A DNA stretch of 64,000 nucleotides, taken from assembly GCF_000421745.1 (NCBI RefSeq), contig NZ_ATXP01000013.1, positions 1 through 64,000 of the forward strand, read 5' to 3'. Both the position numbers and the translations under genes were made by a program. Source of the DNA: Nesterenkonia alba DSM 19423. Its GTDB lineage: Bacteria; Actinomycetota; Actinomycetes; Actinomycetales; Micrococcaceae. Shown one piece after another: positions 1 through 8,077 of this stretch (position 1 is the stretch's first letter; each line of letters starts with the position of its first letter). The notes under the pieces were generated by a model, which was not told the DNA's origin, did no database searches, and saw only the letters and a program-made list of their open reading frames with translations.

Positions 1-320
1 TGATCCGCTGTGACAACGGTCCGGAGCTGATCAGCCAGGCCCTCGCCGACTGGGCCGGGCAGAAGGTCGGACTGCACTACATCCCGCCGGGGGCACCATG
101 GCGTAACGGCTATGTGGAGTCCTTCAACAGCAGGATCCGGGATGAGTGCTTGAACATCAACAGCTTCTACTCCCTGCTCCACGCGAGGGTCGTGATCAGC
201 GACTGGAAGTATGACTACAATCACCACCGGCGGCACTCCTCACTGGGCTACCAACCCCCAGCGGCCTACGCCGCAGCCTGCCGCCACACAAGAGAAGATC
301 AACCCCCGCAGCTCACATAA
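1..320 (+). CDS. IS3-family transposase OrfB, C-terminal fragment (starts before window)
   Basis: This is the end of a DDE-type integrase-core transposase (rve domain) that cuts and joins IS ends. The frame is open from base 3 to the TAA at 318-320. IRCDNGPE carries the second catalytic aspartate. About 35 residues further on, NGYVESFNSRIRDECLN carries the catalytic glutamate. The tail YNHHRRHSSLGYQPPAAYA is typical of IS3/IS407-type OrfB proteins. The first aspartate and the OrfA part lie upstream of the window. The fragment looks intact to its stop, so the element may be active. Confidence 0.9.
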   Translation, partial: IRCDNGPELISQALADWAGQKVGLHYIPPGAPWRNGYVESFNSRIRDECLNINSFYSLLHARVVISDWKYDYNHHRRHSSLGYQPPAAYAAACRHTREDQPPQLT

Positions 321-349
321 GAACTGGACCTAACACCGGGGGCATTCCA
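1..349 (+). mobile_element. Right-hand part of an IS3-family insertion sequence
   Basis: The element begins before the window. It carries the C-terminal part of a transposase and then an IS end. Read on the minus strand from 349, the end starts TGGAATGCCCCCGGTG, with the terminal TG and C-run common in IS3-type inverted repeats. The boundary at 349 is inferred: the minus-strand ATP-grasp gene has a normal sequence up to about here, and beyond it the frame runs through IS bases to a chance stop. The left end and the target duplication are not visible. Confidence 0.8.
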
Positions 350-1314
350 TGGGGGCGCGAATTCATCTCAATAATGTTGAAATTCTCAGGTGAGGCTGTC
401 GACTTCCTGTCATAGAGCACATCGACTCCGGCGACGTGGATATTGGGGCAGGCCGCAACAGCGTCAATGGCAGCTCGGCGGATGGGCTCCGGGAGCTCTG
501 CGGTCACATCCACCACATCACCGCCTGCGGAAGCATTGGCCACCCGGCGCAGGACGACGTGCTCACCTGCTTCCGGAGTGCTGGTGAGCTGAATGCTCTG
601 CTCTTCCAATTCCTGCCTCACCTCATAGTCAACCCGGATGAGCCCTTTGGACAGGAACGGGTTCTCCCTGCGGTAGGCATTCTTCTGGTCGATGAGCTGT
701 TGGACGGTGCTCTGCCCGTCACCCACGACATGTGCAGGAACTCGTCTGCAGGCGGCCAGCACCTTTTCACCGACAACTAGGATTCTGTAGTCATCTCCCT
801 GCACGTGCTGTTCCATGACAATCTCCTCAGCGTGCAGGTCTTCGACCAGATGACACCATCCTGCGGTCAGCTCTTCCCAAGAAGAAATACCGCTGAGCAC
901 CCCCCGGCCCATCGTTCCCTCGTTGGGTTTGAGCACCAAGGGGTATCCGAGCGTGTCTGCCAGCGAGTTGAGACTCTCTAGGCTGGTCTCTTTTGCGTTC
1001 AGAATCCGCCCTTTCGGGATGGGCAGGCCCGCTTCTTCAAGGAGGCGTTTGGTCTCCCACTTCCGGATGAGTCTCCTGTAATCCTTGGGTTTGGTCCAGG
1101 TGGAGGGCCGGGAATCGTTGAAGCGGATGCTTCGCTCTGCAGATGCCAGCGTGAATTGGCGCAGATCGTAGTCGTGGAAGGTAACGGAAAGGCCTCGTCG
1201 CCACCCTTCAAGGGCCAGGCAGAAGCTTGAGAGGCGTCCGCCACCGTAGCTGTGGCGGACCACCTCCGGGGAGAAGTGCTGAGGCCAGGTTGCTGGAGGA
1301 TGTGGGTCTTTCAC
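313..1314 (-). pseudogene. ATP-grasp ligase (CphA-like), 3' end cut off by the IS element
   Basis: An ATP-dependent carboxylate-amine ligase of the ATP-grasp fold, closest by motif to the ligase part of cyanophycin synthetase. It has the ATP-lid region GYPLVLKPNEGTMGRGV (about residues 125-141), the CphA-like segment RRVPAHVVGDGQSTVQQLI (about 190-208) and a C-terminal metal-binding IIEMN. After IIEMNSRPH the codons come from the IS end (349-313) and stop in IS sequence. The related gene at 2753 has roughly 35 more residues after the same point, so the true C-terminus is missing. The GTG start at 1314 has only a distant GGGAG upstream. It is divergent from the MFS gene. The substrate is unknown, and the protein may be inactive or altered. 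Confidence 0.75.
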
Positions 1315-1434
1315 AGAGCGGGAGTCTTCTCCCTCATGCTGACCCTTACCCCATCTTCAGCTGGATATGAGCTGATGCTGCTTTCGTAAGCTATGCGGGA
1401 ACACGGAACTCTCACCGGGTGTTAAACATGTTCT

Positions 1435-2676
1435 GTGACTGCCGATCGACGCAAAGCCTGGACGCCCATCCCCTCAGAGCTAAAGGTGATGATCGTTTCG
1501 GCGTTCATCATCGCCATCGGGTTCGGGATCGTCTCACCCATCCTTCCCCAGTACGCCTCCGACTTCGGCGTTTCCGCCATGGCCGTCTCCGCGGTGGTCT
1601 CAGCGTTCGGGCTGTTCCGGCTGATGTTCGCCCCAGCCTCCGGTAAGCTCACCCACATGCTGGGGGAGACCCCGGTCTACGTCATCGGTCTGCTCATCGT
1701 GGCCGCCTCCATGATCGCCACCGCCTACGCGCCCACCTACGAGATGCTCCTGGCCTTCCGCGCGGTGGGCGGCATCGGATCCACGTTCTTCACCGTGGCC
1801 GCCATGACCTTCCTGGCACGGAAGTCCCCGCCGAACATTCGCGGACGCGTCATGGGCGCCTACGCCTCCGCGTTCCTCATCGGCAACATCGCCGGGCCGA
1901 TCCTGGGAGCGATGCTGCTGGTCTTCGGGCAGCGGGTGCCCTTCCTCGTCTACGGCGGGGCCCTCGTCGTCGCAGCCGGGGTGGTCTTCTTCATGCTGCG
2001 GAAGTCCCGGCTGGAGGACCGGAAGACCAAGGACGAGCGGGAGAGGGCTTCCGTGAAGGAGGCCTGGGGCCATGGCAGCTACCGTGCCGCCCTCGCCTCC
2101 GGGTTCGCCAACGGGTGGGCTACCTTCGGGCTGCGGAACTCGGTGGTCCCGCTCTTCGCAGCCTCCGCCTTTGTGGGAACCAGCTGGCTCATCGACTCCG
2201 CCCAGCTCGCCGGCGTGGCCCTGGCCTGCTTCGCCGCCGGCAATGTGGCCATCGTGCTGACCCTCGCCAAACGCTCCGACGAATGGGGCCGCCGCCCGCC
2301 CATCATCCTTGGGCTGCTCATCGCCGGCGCAGCCACCGGCGCCCTCGGCTTCTCGCACCAGCCCTGGATGCTGCTGGTGCTCAGCCTCATCGGCGGCGCC
2401 GGGACCGGGCTCATCGTCCCCGCCCAGCAGGCCGCCCTCGGCGACATTGTGGGGGAGGGGCGCAACGGCGGCACCGTCATCTCCACTTTCCAGATGGTCC
2501 AGGACTTCGGCGCCATCGTCGGCCCCCTCCTTGCAGGGCTGCTCGTGGACCAGCTTGGCTATCAGTGGGCGTTCGGCCTCACCGGCCTCATTCTAATTCT
2601 CGCTGCAGGCGCCTGGGCACTCGCCCCTGAGACACTGACAGGCAAGGAACGGATCAGGAGTGTCTCCACGGCGTAG
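1435..2676 (+). CDS. MFS transporter, probable efflux pump
   Basis: A 413-residue major facilitator protein with about 12 membrane helices. Helix 1 (IVSAFIIAIGFGIVSPILPQYASDFG) has the drug:H+ antiporter look. A second half begins near residue 210 after a charged central loop (RKSRLEDRKTKDERERAS), and KRSDEWGRRPP in the cytoplasmic loop between helices 8 and 9 resembles motif A. The GTG start has no clear Shine-Dalgarno, and an in-frame GTG/ATG lies about 17-18 codons on. Its place between two ATP-grasp ligase genes suggests export of a peptide-like product of those ligases. That is inference; a general multidrug pump is the alternative. Confidence 0.85.
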   Translation: MTADRRKAWTPIPSELKVMIVSAFIIAIGFGIVSPILPQYASDFGVSAMAVSAVVSAFGLFRLMFAPASGKLTHMLGETPVYVIGLLIVAASMIATAYAPTYEMLLAFRAVGGIGSTFFTVAAMTFLARKSPPNIRGRVMGAYASAFLIGNIAGPILGAMLLVFGQRVPFLVYGGALVVAAGVVFFMLRKSRLEDRKTKDERERASVKEAWGHGSYRAALASGFANGWATFGLRNSVVPLFAASAFVGTSWLIDSAQLAGVALACFAAGNVAIVLTLAKRSDEWGRRPPIILGLLIAGAATGALGFSHQPWMLLVLSLIGGAGTGLIVPAQQAALGDIVGEGRNGGTVISTFQMVQDFGAIVGPLLAGLLVDQLGYQWAFGLTGLILILAAGAWALAPETLTGKERIRSVSTA

Positions 2677-2752
2677 CCTCCAACCAGGATTAGGCTGAGC
2701 AGCAGTTCGAGCTCGTAGCGAGGTGGATCTCGCTGTCGTGAGGAGAAGAACA

Positions 2753-3769
2753 TTGGACCTGGGTCATGCTTCAGAGGTGATGCGTTCTATCGGCATCGCA
2801 CCAACCAGTTGGACGAACACCGTGGTGGTGGCCGAAGCCTTGGAACGTGGCGTCACAGTGGAGAAGCACCCCACCAGGCGAGGACTTCTCCTTTCGCACG
2901 GGGCCAAGTCCTACCGCTGGAGCGGGGGCGCCAACACGCTGAATACTCGGCTGGCGATCCTTACCGCGAACCAGAAGGACGTCGCAAGTCGACTCCTGCG
3001 GAACGCGGGCCACAACGCTCCAGAGAACGCTGTTTTCCGACCTGGAGAGACTGCTCGAGCATGGGCCTGGGCGGACGAGCTTCTGCCTGTGGTGCTCAAG
3101 CCCCGTGACGGTCGTCAGGGAAATGATGTTCATGTGGGAGTCAGGGAGGAAGAAGAGTTCTTCCGTATCTTCGACGCGTTGGCCGAACGCCACGGTGATG
3201 TGCTCGTCGAAAAGTTCTGCTCAGGAACAGAGCACCGCTGTCTTTTAGTCGAACACAAGCTCATCGCCGTGACCGAACGCCGCCCCGCGAGCGTGGAAGG
3301 GGACGGTAGAAGCTCAGTTGCTGAACTCGTCTCGAAGAAGAACAAGGACCGAGGTCGGATCCATAAACCCCTCAGCCTCGGGCCTGATGAACAGCAGACC
3401 CTCGCACGAGCCGGCCTCCACGTCGACAGCGTTCCCAAGGAGGGACAGCGGGTCTACCTCCGTGTCACATCCAACCTGCACACAGGCGGGGACGCGATCG
3501 ACGCAACGGATGCGGTTACCCCAGAGGAGAAAGCACAGATTGAGGCCATGAGTCGTTCCATCCCGGGCCTCCGAGTCGCTGGCTTTGACGTCCTCCTACC
3601 GAGAAGCAAGGGGGACGGGCCGCTTACGGTTCTAGAGGTCAATAAGGCTCCTATGATCTCGATGCACCACTTCCCGTGGGAGGGTGAAGCTAGGAATGCG
3701 GCAGGAGCAGTGCTAGATGCGATGTTCCCAGCCGTGGCTCCCGTCTCAAAGGTGAGTTTGGCTGCTTAG
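2753..3769 (+). CDS. ATP-grasp ligase, CphA-like, second copy
   Basis: About 338 residues with the same architecture as the truncated ligase at 313-1314: a variable N-terminal substrate domain, then LLPVVLKPRDGRQGNDV (ATP lid), then RRPASVEGDGRSSVAELV (the CphA-like segment) and the metal ligands in LTVLEVNKAP near the C-terminus. I chose the TTG start at 2753 because AGGAG at 2741-2745 lies seven bases upstream. The in-frame GTG at 2723 has no ribosome site. It probably joins an amino acid or peptide to a carboxylate using ATP. The two ligases are clearly paralogous but divergent, so they may act on successive bonds. Codon use is less GC-biased than in nearby housekeeping genes, which hints at transfer. 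Confidence 0.78.
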   Translation: MDLGHASEVMRSIGIAPTSWTNTVVVAEALERGVTVEKHPTRRGLLLSHGAKSYRWSGGANTLNTRLAILTANQKDVASRLLRNAGHNAPENAVFRPGETARAWAWADELLPVVLKPRDGRQGNDVHVGVREEEEFFRIFDALAERHGDVLVEKFCSGTEHRCLLVEHKLIAVTERRPASVEGDGRSSVAELVSKKNKDRGRIHKPLSLGPDEQQTLARAGLHVDSVPKEGQRVYLRVTSNLHTGGDAIDATDAVTPEEKAQIEAMSRSIPGLRVAGFDVLLPRSKGDGPLTVLEVNKAPMISMHHFPWEGEARNAAGAVLDAMFPAVAPVSKVSLAA

Positions 3770-3951
3770 TCGCCGTCCTGGACGCGCGTGCATGTATGCA
3801 GATGTAGTCGGCAAACGGTCTACCCATAGGGCTCACCTCAAGACGATGGGCGACGCTTTGCAGTGTTCATCGCCACGGACAAGTACCTAACCTACACGCC
3901 CACTCCTGCAGCGAGCAGGCGTTCCCGGCTGGAGAACTAGGCAGGACACAG

Positions 3952-3994
3952 CGATGGGGCCGGTCCAGAGTTGTGCTCCGGGCCGGCCCCATCG
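3952..3994 (-). terminator. Hairpin terminator behind amtB
   Basis: A perfect 12-bp inverted repeat (CGATGGGGCCGG at 3952-3963 with its complement at 3983-3994) with a 19-base loop lies 17 bases past the amtB stop. No U-tract follows. It may also insulate amtB from the gene coming from the other side. Confidence 0.65.
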
Positions 3995-4011
3995 TGTGGG
4001 TGATGATGAGA

Positions 4012-5274
4012 TTAGCTAGTGGCTTCAGCCTTCTCCTCAGCGGTGGCGTATGCCGGACCACCGTGGGCGACGACGTCGATCCCAGCGTCCTCAACCTCGG
4101 GTTCCACACGGAAGCCGATGGTCTTGTGGATGATGAGACCGATGATGTAGGTCGCCACGAAGGTGAACACCAAGGTGACCACGCAGGCCACAATCTGAGC
4201 CCACAGCAGCTCGAACCCGTGACCGAAGAACAGACCGCCACGGCCGTCGTCGATCAGCGAAGCCCGGCCGAACAGGCCGATCGCGATAGTGCCCCACAGC
4301 CCGGCGACGAAGTGCAGGCCGACGACGTCGAGCGTGTCGTCGTACTTGCCCCACTTGAAGTCCACCGCGAAGCAGCAGATCACACCAGCGATGGCACCAA
4401 GGATGATGGCACCCAGCGGGGTCACAAACGCCACAGCCGGGGTAATAGCCACCAGACCGGCAACAATCCCGGAGGCGGCGCCCACAGCCGAAGGCTTCTG
4501 GCCGCGAGCCCACTCGGTGAGCAGCCAGGCAACCAGAGCGGCAGCCGGAGCCAGCATGGTGTTGACCACGTTGAGCGCGGACTCCTCCGGGAAGGAAGCC
4601 TCACCAACGTTGAAGCCGAACCAGCCGAACCACAGGATGGAGGCACCCAGCAGCACCAGCGGCAGGGAGTGCGGGGTGGCGCGGTTGATGTTCTCGAAGC
4701 CGCGGCGCGGGCCGATCACCAGCGCCAGAGCCAAAGCGGCCAAACCAGCGCACATGTGGACCACCAGACCGCCGGCAAAGTCAACAGCTTCACCCACGGC
4801 GTCACCGATCAGACCGCCCTCAACAAGCAGTCCGCCATCGCCCCACACCCAGTGGGCCAGGGGAGCGTAGACCAAGGTCAGCCAGATCGGCACAAAGATC
4901 ATCCAAGCGGAGAACTTTGCACGGTCGGCGATGGCACCGGAGATCAGAGCCGTGGTGATGATAGCGAAGGTCGCACCGAAGCCGACCTCCACCAGAGCGG
5001 CCGGGTCCTCATCAAAGATGTCGTACAGTGCGAAGCCGCCCGGCACGCCGAACAGGCCGCCAGCAGCACTCTCACCGAACGAGATACCGTCGGCCCAGAA
5101 GGCCCACGTGATGGCCACCAGACCGATGGCGGCAAAGCTCATCAGCATCATGTTGACCACTGACTTAGCCTGCGTCAGACCCCCGTAAAACAGGGCCAGA
5201 CCAGGGGTCATGAACAGCACGAGCGCTGTGGCCACGACGAGCCATAGCGGCTCGACATAATCCATAAGTTCCAT
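4012..5274 (-). CDS. amtB: Ammonium transporter Amt/MEP family
   Basis: A 420-residue membrane channel that brings ammonium into the cell. Helix 1 and the start of helix 2 carry the family pattern VLFMTPGLALFYGGL (about residues 21-35). AALALALVIGPRR and DFAGGLVVHMCAG (the first pore histidine) follow, and the second pore histidine is in DVVGLHFVAGLWGT near residue 320. The C-terminal cytoplasmic tail has the IGFR segment that contacts PII proteins. The ATG at 5274 has GGAGGG four bases upstream. A GlnR-like operator lies 73-110 bp upstream. No glnB/glnK or glnD follows; instead there is a terminator, so this amtB stands alone. Confidence 0.96.
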   Translation of the reverse strand: MELMDYVEPLWLVVATALVLFMTPGLALFYGGLTQAKSVVNMMLMSFAAIGLVAITWAFWADGISFGESAAGGLFGVPGGFALYDIFDEDPAALVEVGFGATFAIITTALISGAIADRAKFSAWMIFVPIWLTLVYAPLAHWVWGDGGLLVEGGLIGDAVGEAVDFAGGLVVHMCAGLAALALALVIGPRRGFENINRATPHSLPLVLLGASILWFGWFGFNVGEASFPEESALNVVNTMLAPAAALVAWLLTEWARGQKPSAVGAASGIVAGLVAITPAVAFVTPLGAIILGAIAGVICCFAVDFKWGKYDDTLDVVGLHFVAGLWGTIAIGLFGRASLIDDGRGGLFFGHGFELLWAQIVACVVTLVFTFVATYIIGLIIHKTIGFRVEPEVEDAGIDVVAHGGPAYATAEEKAEATS

Positions 5275-5346
5275 GCGTCCCTCCAGGAAACGTGCCCACC
5301 GATGGCTCTCATCGGTGCGAGCTGGAGTCCATGTTCCTCCAAGCGT

Positions 5347-5384
5347 GTTTCAAGGGAGGGGCTGGCATGTTTCAGGTGTGTAAA
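5347..5384 (-). promoter_or_regulatory. GlnR-type operator upstream of amtB
   Basis: Read on the minus strand: TTTAC, 6 bases, GAAAC, 6 bases, GCCCC, 6 bases, GAAAC. The actinobacterial GlnR box is GTnAC-n6-GAAAC-n6-GTnAC-n6-GAAAC. Both GAAAC half-sites are exact and 22 bp apart, the first GTnAC is one base off and the third element is degenerate. amtB is a classic GlnR target. Regulation by nitrogen limitation is inferred. Confidence 0.65.
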
Positions 5385-5436
5385 GAGTTTCCACAACTGC
5401 TCACATCACACCAGGATGTGGCGGGAAAATACGGCC

Positions 5437-6621
5437 CTAGGCCTCTTCCAGGAGCGCGTCAACAAACTGTTCAGTCTCGAAGGGCGCCAAATCATCAGGG
5501 CCTTCACCGAGTCCGATGAGCTTCACGGGCACACCGAGCTGCTTCTGAATCGCCACCACGATGCCGCCCTTGGCCGTGCCATCCAACTTGGTCAGCACAA
5601 TCCCGGTGACATCGACCACCTCGGAGAAGACCTTCGCCTGATTCAACCCGTTCTGGCCGGTGGTGGCATCAAGTACCAACAGCACCTCGTCGACGTCGGA
5701 CTTCTTCTGGATGACTCGCTTGACTTTGCCCAGCTCATCCATGAGGTTCGCCTTATTCTGCAGCCGACCAGCGGTATCCACCATCACGACGTCGGCTTCT
5801 AACTCCGCAGCCTTGCTCACCGCTTCAAAAGCCACCGACGCCGGATCGGCGCCTTCCACATCGGATGAGACGGTGGGCACCCCCACGCGGGCTCCCCATG
5901 TGGTCAGCTGCTCGGCCGCGGCAGCACGGAAAGTATCCGCCGCTCCAAGAACCACATCCTTATCCTCAGCGACCATCACCCGGGCCAGCTTGCCGACCGT
6001 AGTGGTCTTGCCGGTGCCATTGACCCCGACCACCATCACCACCGCGGGGCGACCCTCCGCGGTTACCTGCAGGCTACGGTCGAACTCCGGGTCGATCAGC
6101 GCGATGAGTTCCTCGCGCAGCATGGCGCGGACCCGTTCCGGGTCCTTAGAGCCTTCTACCTTGACCCGCTCGCGCAGTGTGTCCACCAGTTGCATCGTCG
6201 CATCCGTGCCCAGATCCGCGCTGAGGAGGGTCTCCTCGATCTCTTCCCAGACGTCCTCGCTGATCTCATCGGAGCTCAGCAAGGCCAGCAGGGATTTGCC
6301 GAAGACATTGTTGGACTTCACCAGCCGGGCACGCAGGCGCTCCAGCCGCCCGGCCACCGGTTCCGGGGTCTCCACCGTCGGTTCGGCGGGGGCTTCAGCC
6401 GCCTCAGTGTCCTCGTCGGTTTCGGGACGTTCGGCAACGAGTGTGTCACCGCCGTCGTCGTCTCCACCGGCACCCGGGGGGAGGTCATCGGCATCCCGGG
6501 TCTGTTCGTACAGCTCACGGGATCGGCGGGTCAGCCAGCTGCCCTTGACCAGGAAGAACCCGAGCAGAGAGATCAGACCGGCGGCGAGGACAATGAACGT
6601 GATGAGAACTGAAGTTTCCAC
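5437..6621 (-). CDS. ftsY: Signal recognition particle receptor FtsY
   Basis: The SRP-receptor GTPase that docks Ffh-ribosome complexes at the membrane. The 394-residue protein starts with a membrane helix (about residues 5-26), followed by an acidic linker to about residue 90, then the N domain and the G domain. The G1 loop GVNGTGKTTT lies near 195-205, then DTFRAAAAEQL, DTAGRLQNK, the TKLDGTAKGG specificity loop and the closing GLGEGPDDLAPF. The start is GTG at 6621 with GGGAG ten bases upstream. It is the protein partner of ffh at 8078. Confidence 0.97.
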   Translation of the reverse strand: METSVLITFIVLAAGLISLLGFFLVKGSWLTRRSRELYEQTRDADDLPPGAGGDDDGGDTLVAERPETDEDTEAAEAPAEPTVETPEPVAGRLERLRARLVKSNNVFGKSLLALLSSDEISEDVWEEIEETLLSADLGTDATMQLVDTLRERVKVEGSKDPERVRAMLREELIALIDPEFDRSLQVTAEGRPAVVMVVGVNGTGKTTTVGKLARVMVAEDKDVVLGAADTFRAAAAEQLTTWGARVGVPTVSSDVEGADPASVAFEAVSKAAELEADVVMVDTAGRLQNKANLMDELGKVKRVIQKKSDVDEVLLVLDATTGQNGLNQAKVFSEVVDVTGIVLTKLDGTAKGGIVVAIQKQLGVPVKLIGLGEGPDDLAPFETEQFVDALLEEA

Positions 6622-6713
6622 GCGATTCAGTCTCCCATATGCAACGGGGCAGAACCTCGAGAGGCTGAGGTGAAACCTCGGAGCTCCGCCCCGGAGGATC
6701 CCTTGTGGGCGAG

Positions 6714-6756
6714 CCTTGAGGCGGCGAGCTACGCTTATGAGCTCGCCGGGTCAAGG
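6714..6756 (-). terminator. Two-part hairpin between the 6814 gene and ftsY
   Basis: Outer arms CCTTGA (6714-6719) and TCAAGG (6751-6756) enclose an inner 8-bp stem, GGCGAGCT (6723-6730) with AGCTCGCC (6740-6747). It sits after the 6814 gene on the minus strand and before ftsY. There is no U-tract, so Rho-independent termination is only likely. Confidence 0.45.
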
Positions 6757-6813
6757 CGAGACAAAGGAGGAGGGGGGAGCGGAGAGGTTTCGCCCCTGAA
6801 CAGAGAACTTCTT

Positions 6814-7458
6814 CTAGCGCTTGAAGCGTTTGGAGACTTTGGAGAACGTGTTGCGTGCCTTAGACGGGATGGTCCGCAGCACCGAAGAGTTCGTCTCCTC
6901 GGCGATAATGTCGAGTTTGGTGTGGGCGGAATCGGTCGCCTCAGCCACTTGGCCGAGTTTGTCCTCGAGCTGATCGATCCGGGCCACGAGCGCGCCGATG
7001 CGAGCATCCCGCTCCGCCAGCTGCCCGGAGACGGCCTCGGAGTGTTCCCGCTGCTGCTGCTCGGCGAGCTGCTCCTGTTCGCGGACAGCTGCTTCGAGCG
7101 TTTCGAGTCGCTGTTGTAGCGTCTCAAGGCGCTGAGGGACCTCAGTCATCTCCGAGAGCGCCTCATCGACTCTGGTCTCGAGCTGCTTGATCTCCACGGC
7201 GCGGACTTCGTCCAACCGGTCATAGACACTGCGCAGCTCCACGACCAGATCCTTCTGCTGGCCCAGCAGTGCCTGCACCACCTGGTGGGCATTCTCCCCA
7301 AGATCCGGGCTCACCGCTGGGGAGTCAGGGTCTCCAGCTGCGATGGTGCTGGGCTCTGCAGACTCCGGCTCGCCGCCATCAGGCGCGGTGAGGTCCGCCT
7401 CCGCGGGCTGGGCCTGGGGTTCGTCTGGCTGGCTGCTCTCAGATGTCATGACGGTCAT
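6814..7458 (-). CDS. Uncharacterised coiled-coil protein
   Basis: A 214-residue protein I do not recognise as a named family. Residues 1-55 are acidic and proline-rich, likely disordered. About 58-185 is one long heptad-patterned coiled coil (LLGQQKDLVVELRSVYDRLDEV, QQRLETLEAAVREQEQLAEQQQ, IGALVARIDQLEDKLGQ). The end is basic (SKARNTFSKVSKRFKR), which could bind nucleic acid or membrane. It follows the 7479 gene by 20 bp on the same strand. TAGGAT lies one base before the first ATG, so if that is a -10 box the second ATG (7449) would be the start. A structural or scaffold role is possible, but nothing shows it. Confidence 0.7.
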   Translation of the reverse strand: MTVMTSESSQPDEPQAQPAEADLTAPDGGEPESAEPSTIAAGDPDSPAVSPDLGENAHQVVQALLGQQKDLVVELRSVYDRLDEVRAVEIKQLETRVDEALSEMTEVPQRLETLQQRLETLEAAVREQEQLAEQQQREHSEAVSGQLAERDARIGALVARIDQLEDKLGQVAEATDSAHTKLDIIAEETNSSVLRTIPSKARNTFSKVSKRFKR

Positions 7459-7478
7459 GATCCTATCTGCTGTGGCAC

Positions 7479-7967
7479 TCAGGCTCGGCGTCCGTACAGA
7501 ATGTCCAAAAAACTGCGGCGGCGCGGGGGCTCGGCAGGTGCTGGTCCAGTGGTGTGTTCGCTATCAGGTGCGGGTGGGGCACTCGCTGCCGGTGCCGGCG
7601 TCGGGCGCGGTGGTTTCGGCAGGGAGATCGTGGTCCGAACCGGCCGCAGTTCTTCCGGCACCGCAGCGGTGCCGATGTGGGTGGGAACCTGCAGGGTGTT
7701 CATGTCGTATCCGGTCAGGGCGCGCAGTCCCGCGGCGGGGAACTTCAGCAGTTCGTCCACGAAGCTGGCGCGCTGAGCGTACCCGGCGCACCGGGCCGTA
7801 TGGGCTGCTGCGATGGCGATGGCATCCTGCGGGGCGCGGCGGATCTGCGGGTGCTGTTTGATTCCCGCAGCGGCGCGGCGGTGCCCGTCTTCCACCGCGC
7901 GCATGAGCTCCAGGTGGGCAGCCAAGGCTGACTGCACGACGCCGGCATCAGTGCTCTTTTGGTCCAC
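7479..7967 (-). CDS. Uncharacterised protein, divergent from ffh
   Basis: A hypothetical protein of about 162 residues. It has a helical N-terminal half (SALAAHLELMRAVEDGHRRAAAGI), a middle with VDELLKFPAAGLRALTGYDMN, a proline/alanine-rich linker (about residues 110-145) and a basic end, RRRSFLDILYGRRA. I place the start at the GTG at 7967 because TACAGT lies six bases before it, the leaderless arrangement seen elsewhere in the window. The frame is open back to an ATG at 8048, which would crowd the ffh start. It may be co-transcribed with the coiled-coil gene downstream. I see no catalytic motif. Confidence 0.6.
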   Translation of the reverse strand: MDQKSTDAGVVQSALAAHLELMRAVEDGHRRAAAGIKQHPQIRRAPQDAIAIAAAHTARCAGYAQRASFVDELLKFPAAGLRALTGYDMNTLQVPTHIGTAAVPEELRPVRTTISLPKPPRPTPAPAASAPPAPDSEHTTGPAPAEPPRRRSFLDILYGRRA

Positions 7968-7973
7968 ATTGCT

Positions 7974-7979
7974 ACTGTA
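7974..7979 (-). promoter_or_regulatory. -10 box for the 7479 gene, leaderless
   Basis: TACAGT on the minus strand ends six bases before the GTG at 7967. The plus strand reads TACTGT at 7973-7978, so the box could also fire toward ffh. Confidence 0.5.
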
Positions 7980-8077
7980 GAGCTTTGGACCAATGCCGCT
8001 CAGCACGTGTTTCAAGCTGACATTCAGCCCGCTGGGCGCCGCCGACATAACCCAGACCTGAAGGAAGACACCCCGAC

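Noticed and set aside
1420-1434. TTAAACATGTTC before the MFS gene as an operator or SOS box
   Set aside because: The symmetric part (AACATGTT) is only eight bases and does not match the actinobacterial LexA consensus.
3973-5163. Long plus-strand frame over amtB
   Set aside because: It is the shadow of a highly conserved ammonium channel on the other strand, with biased His/Gln/Asp composition and no family pattern.
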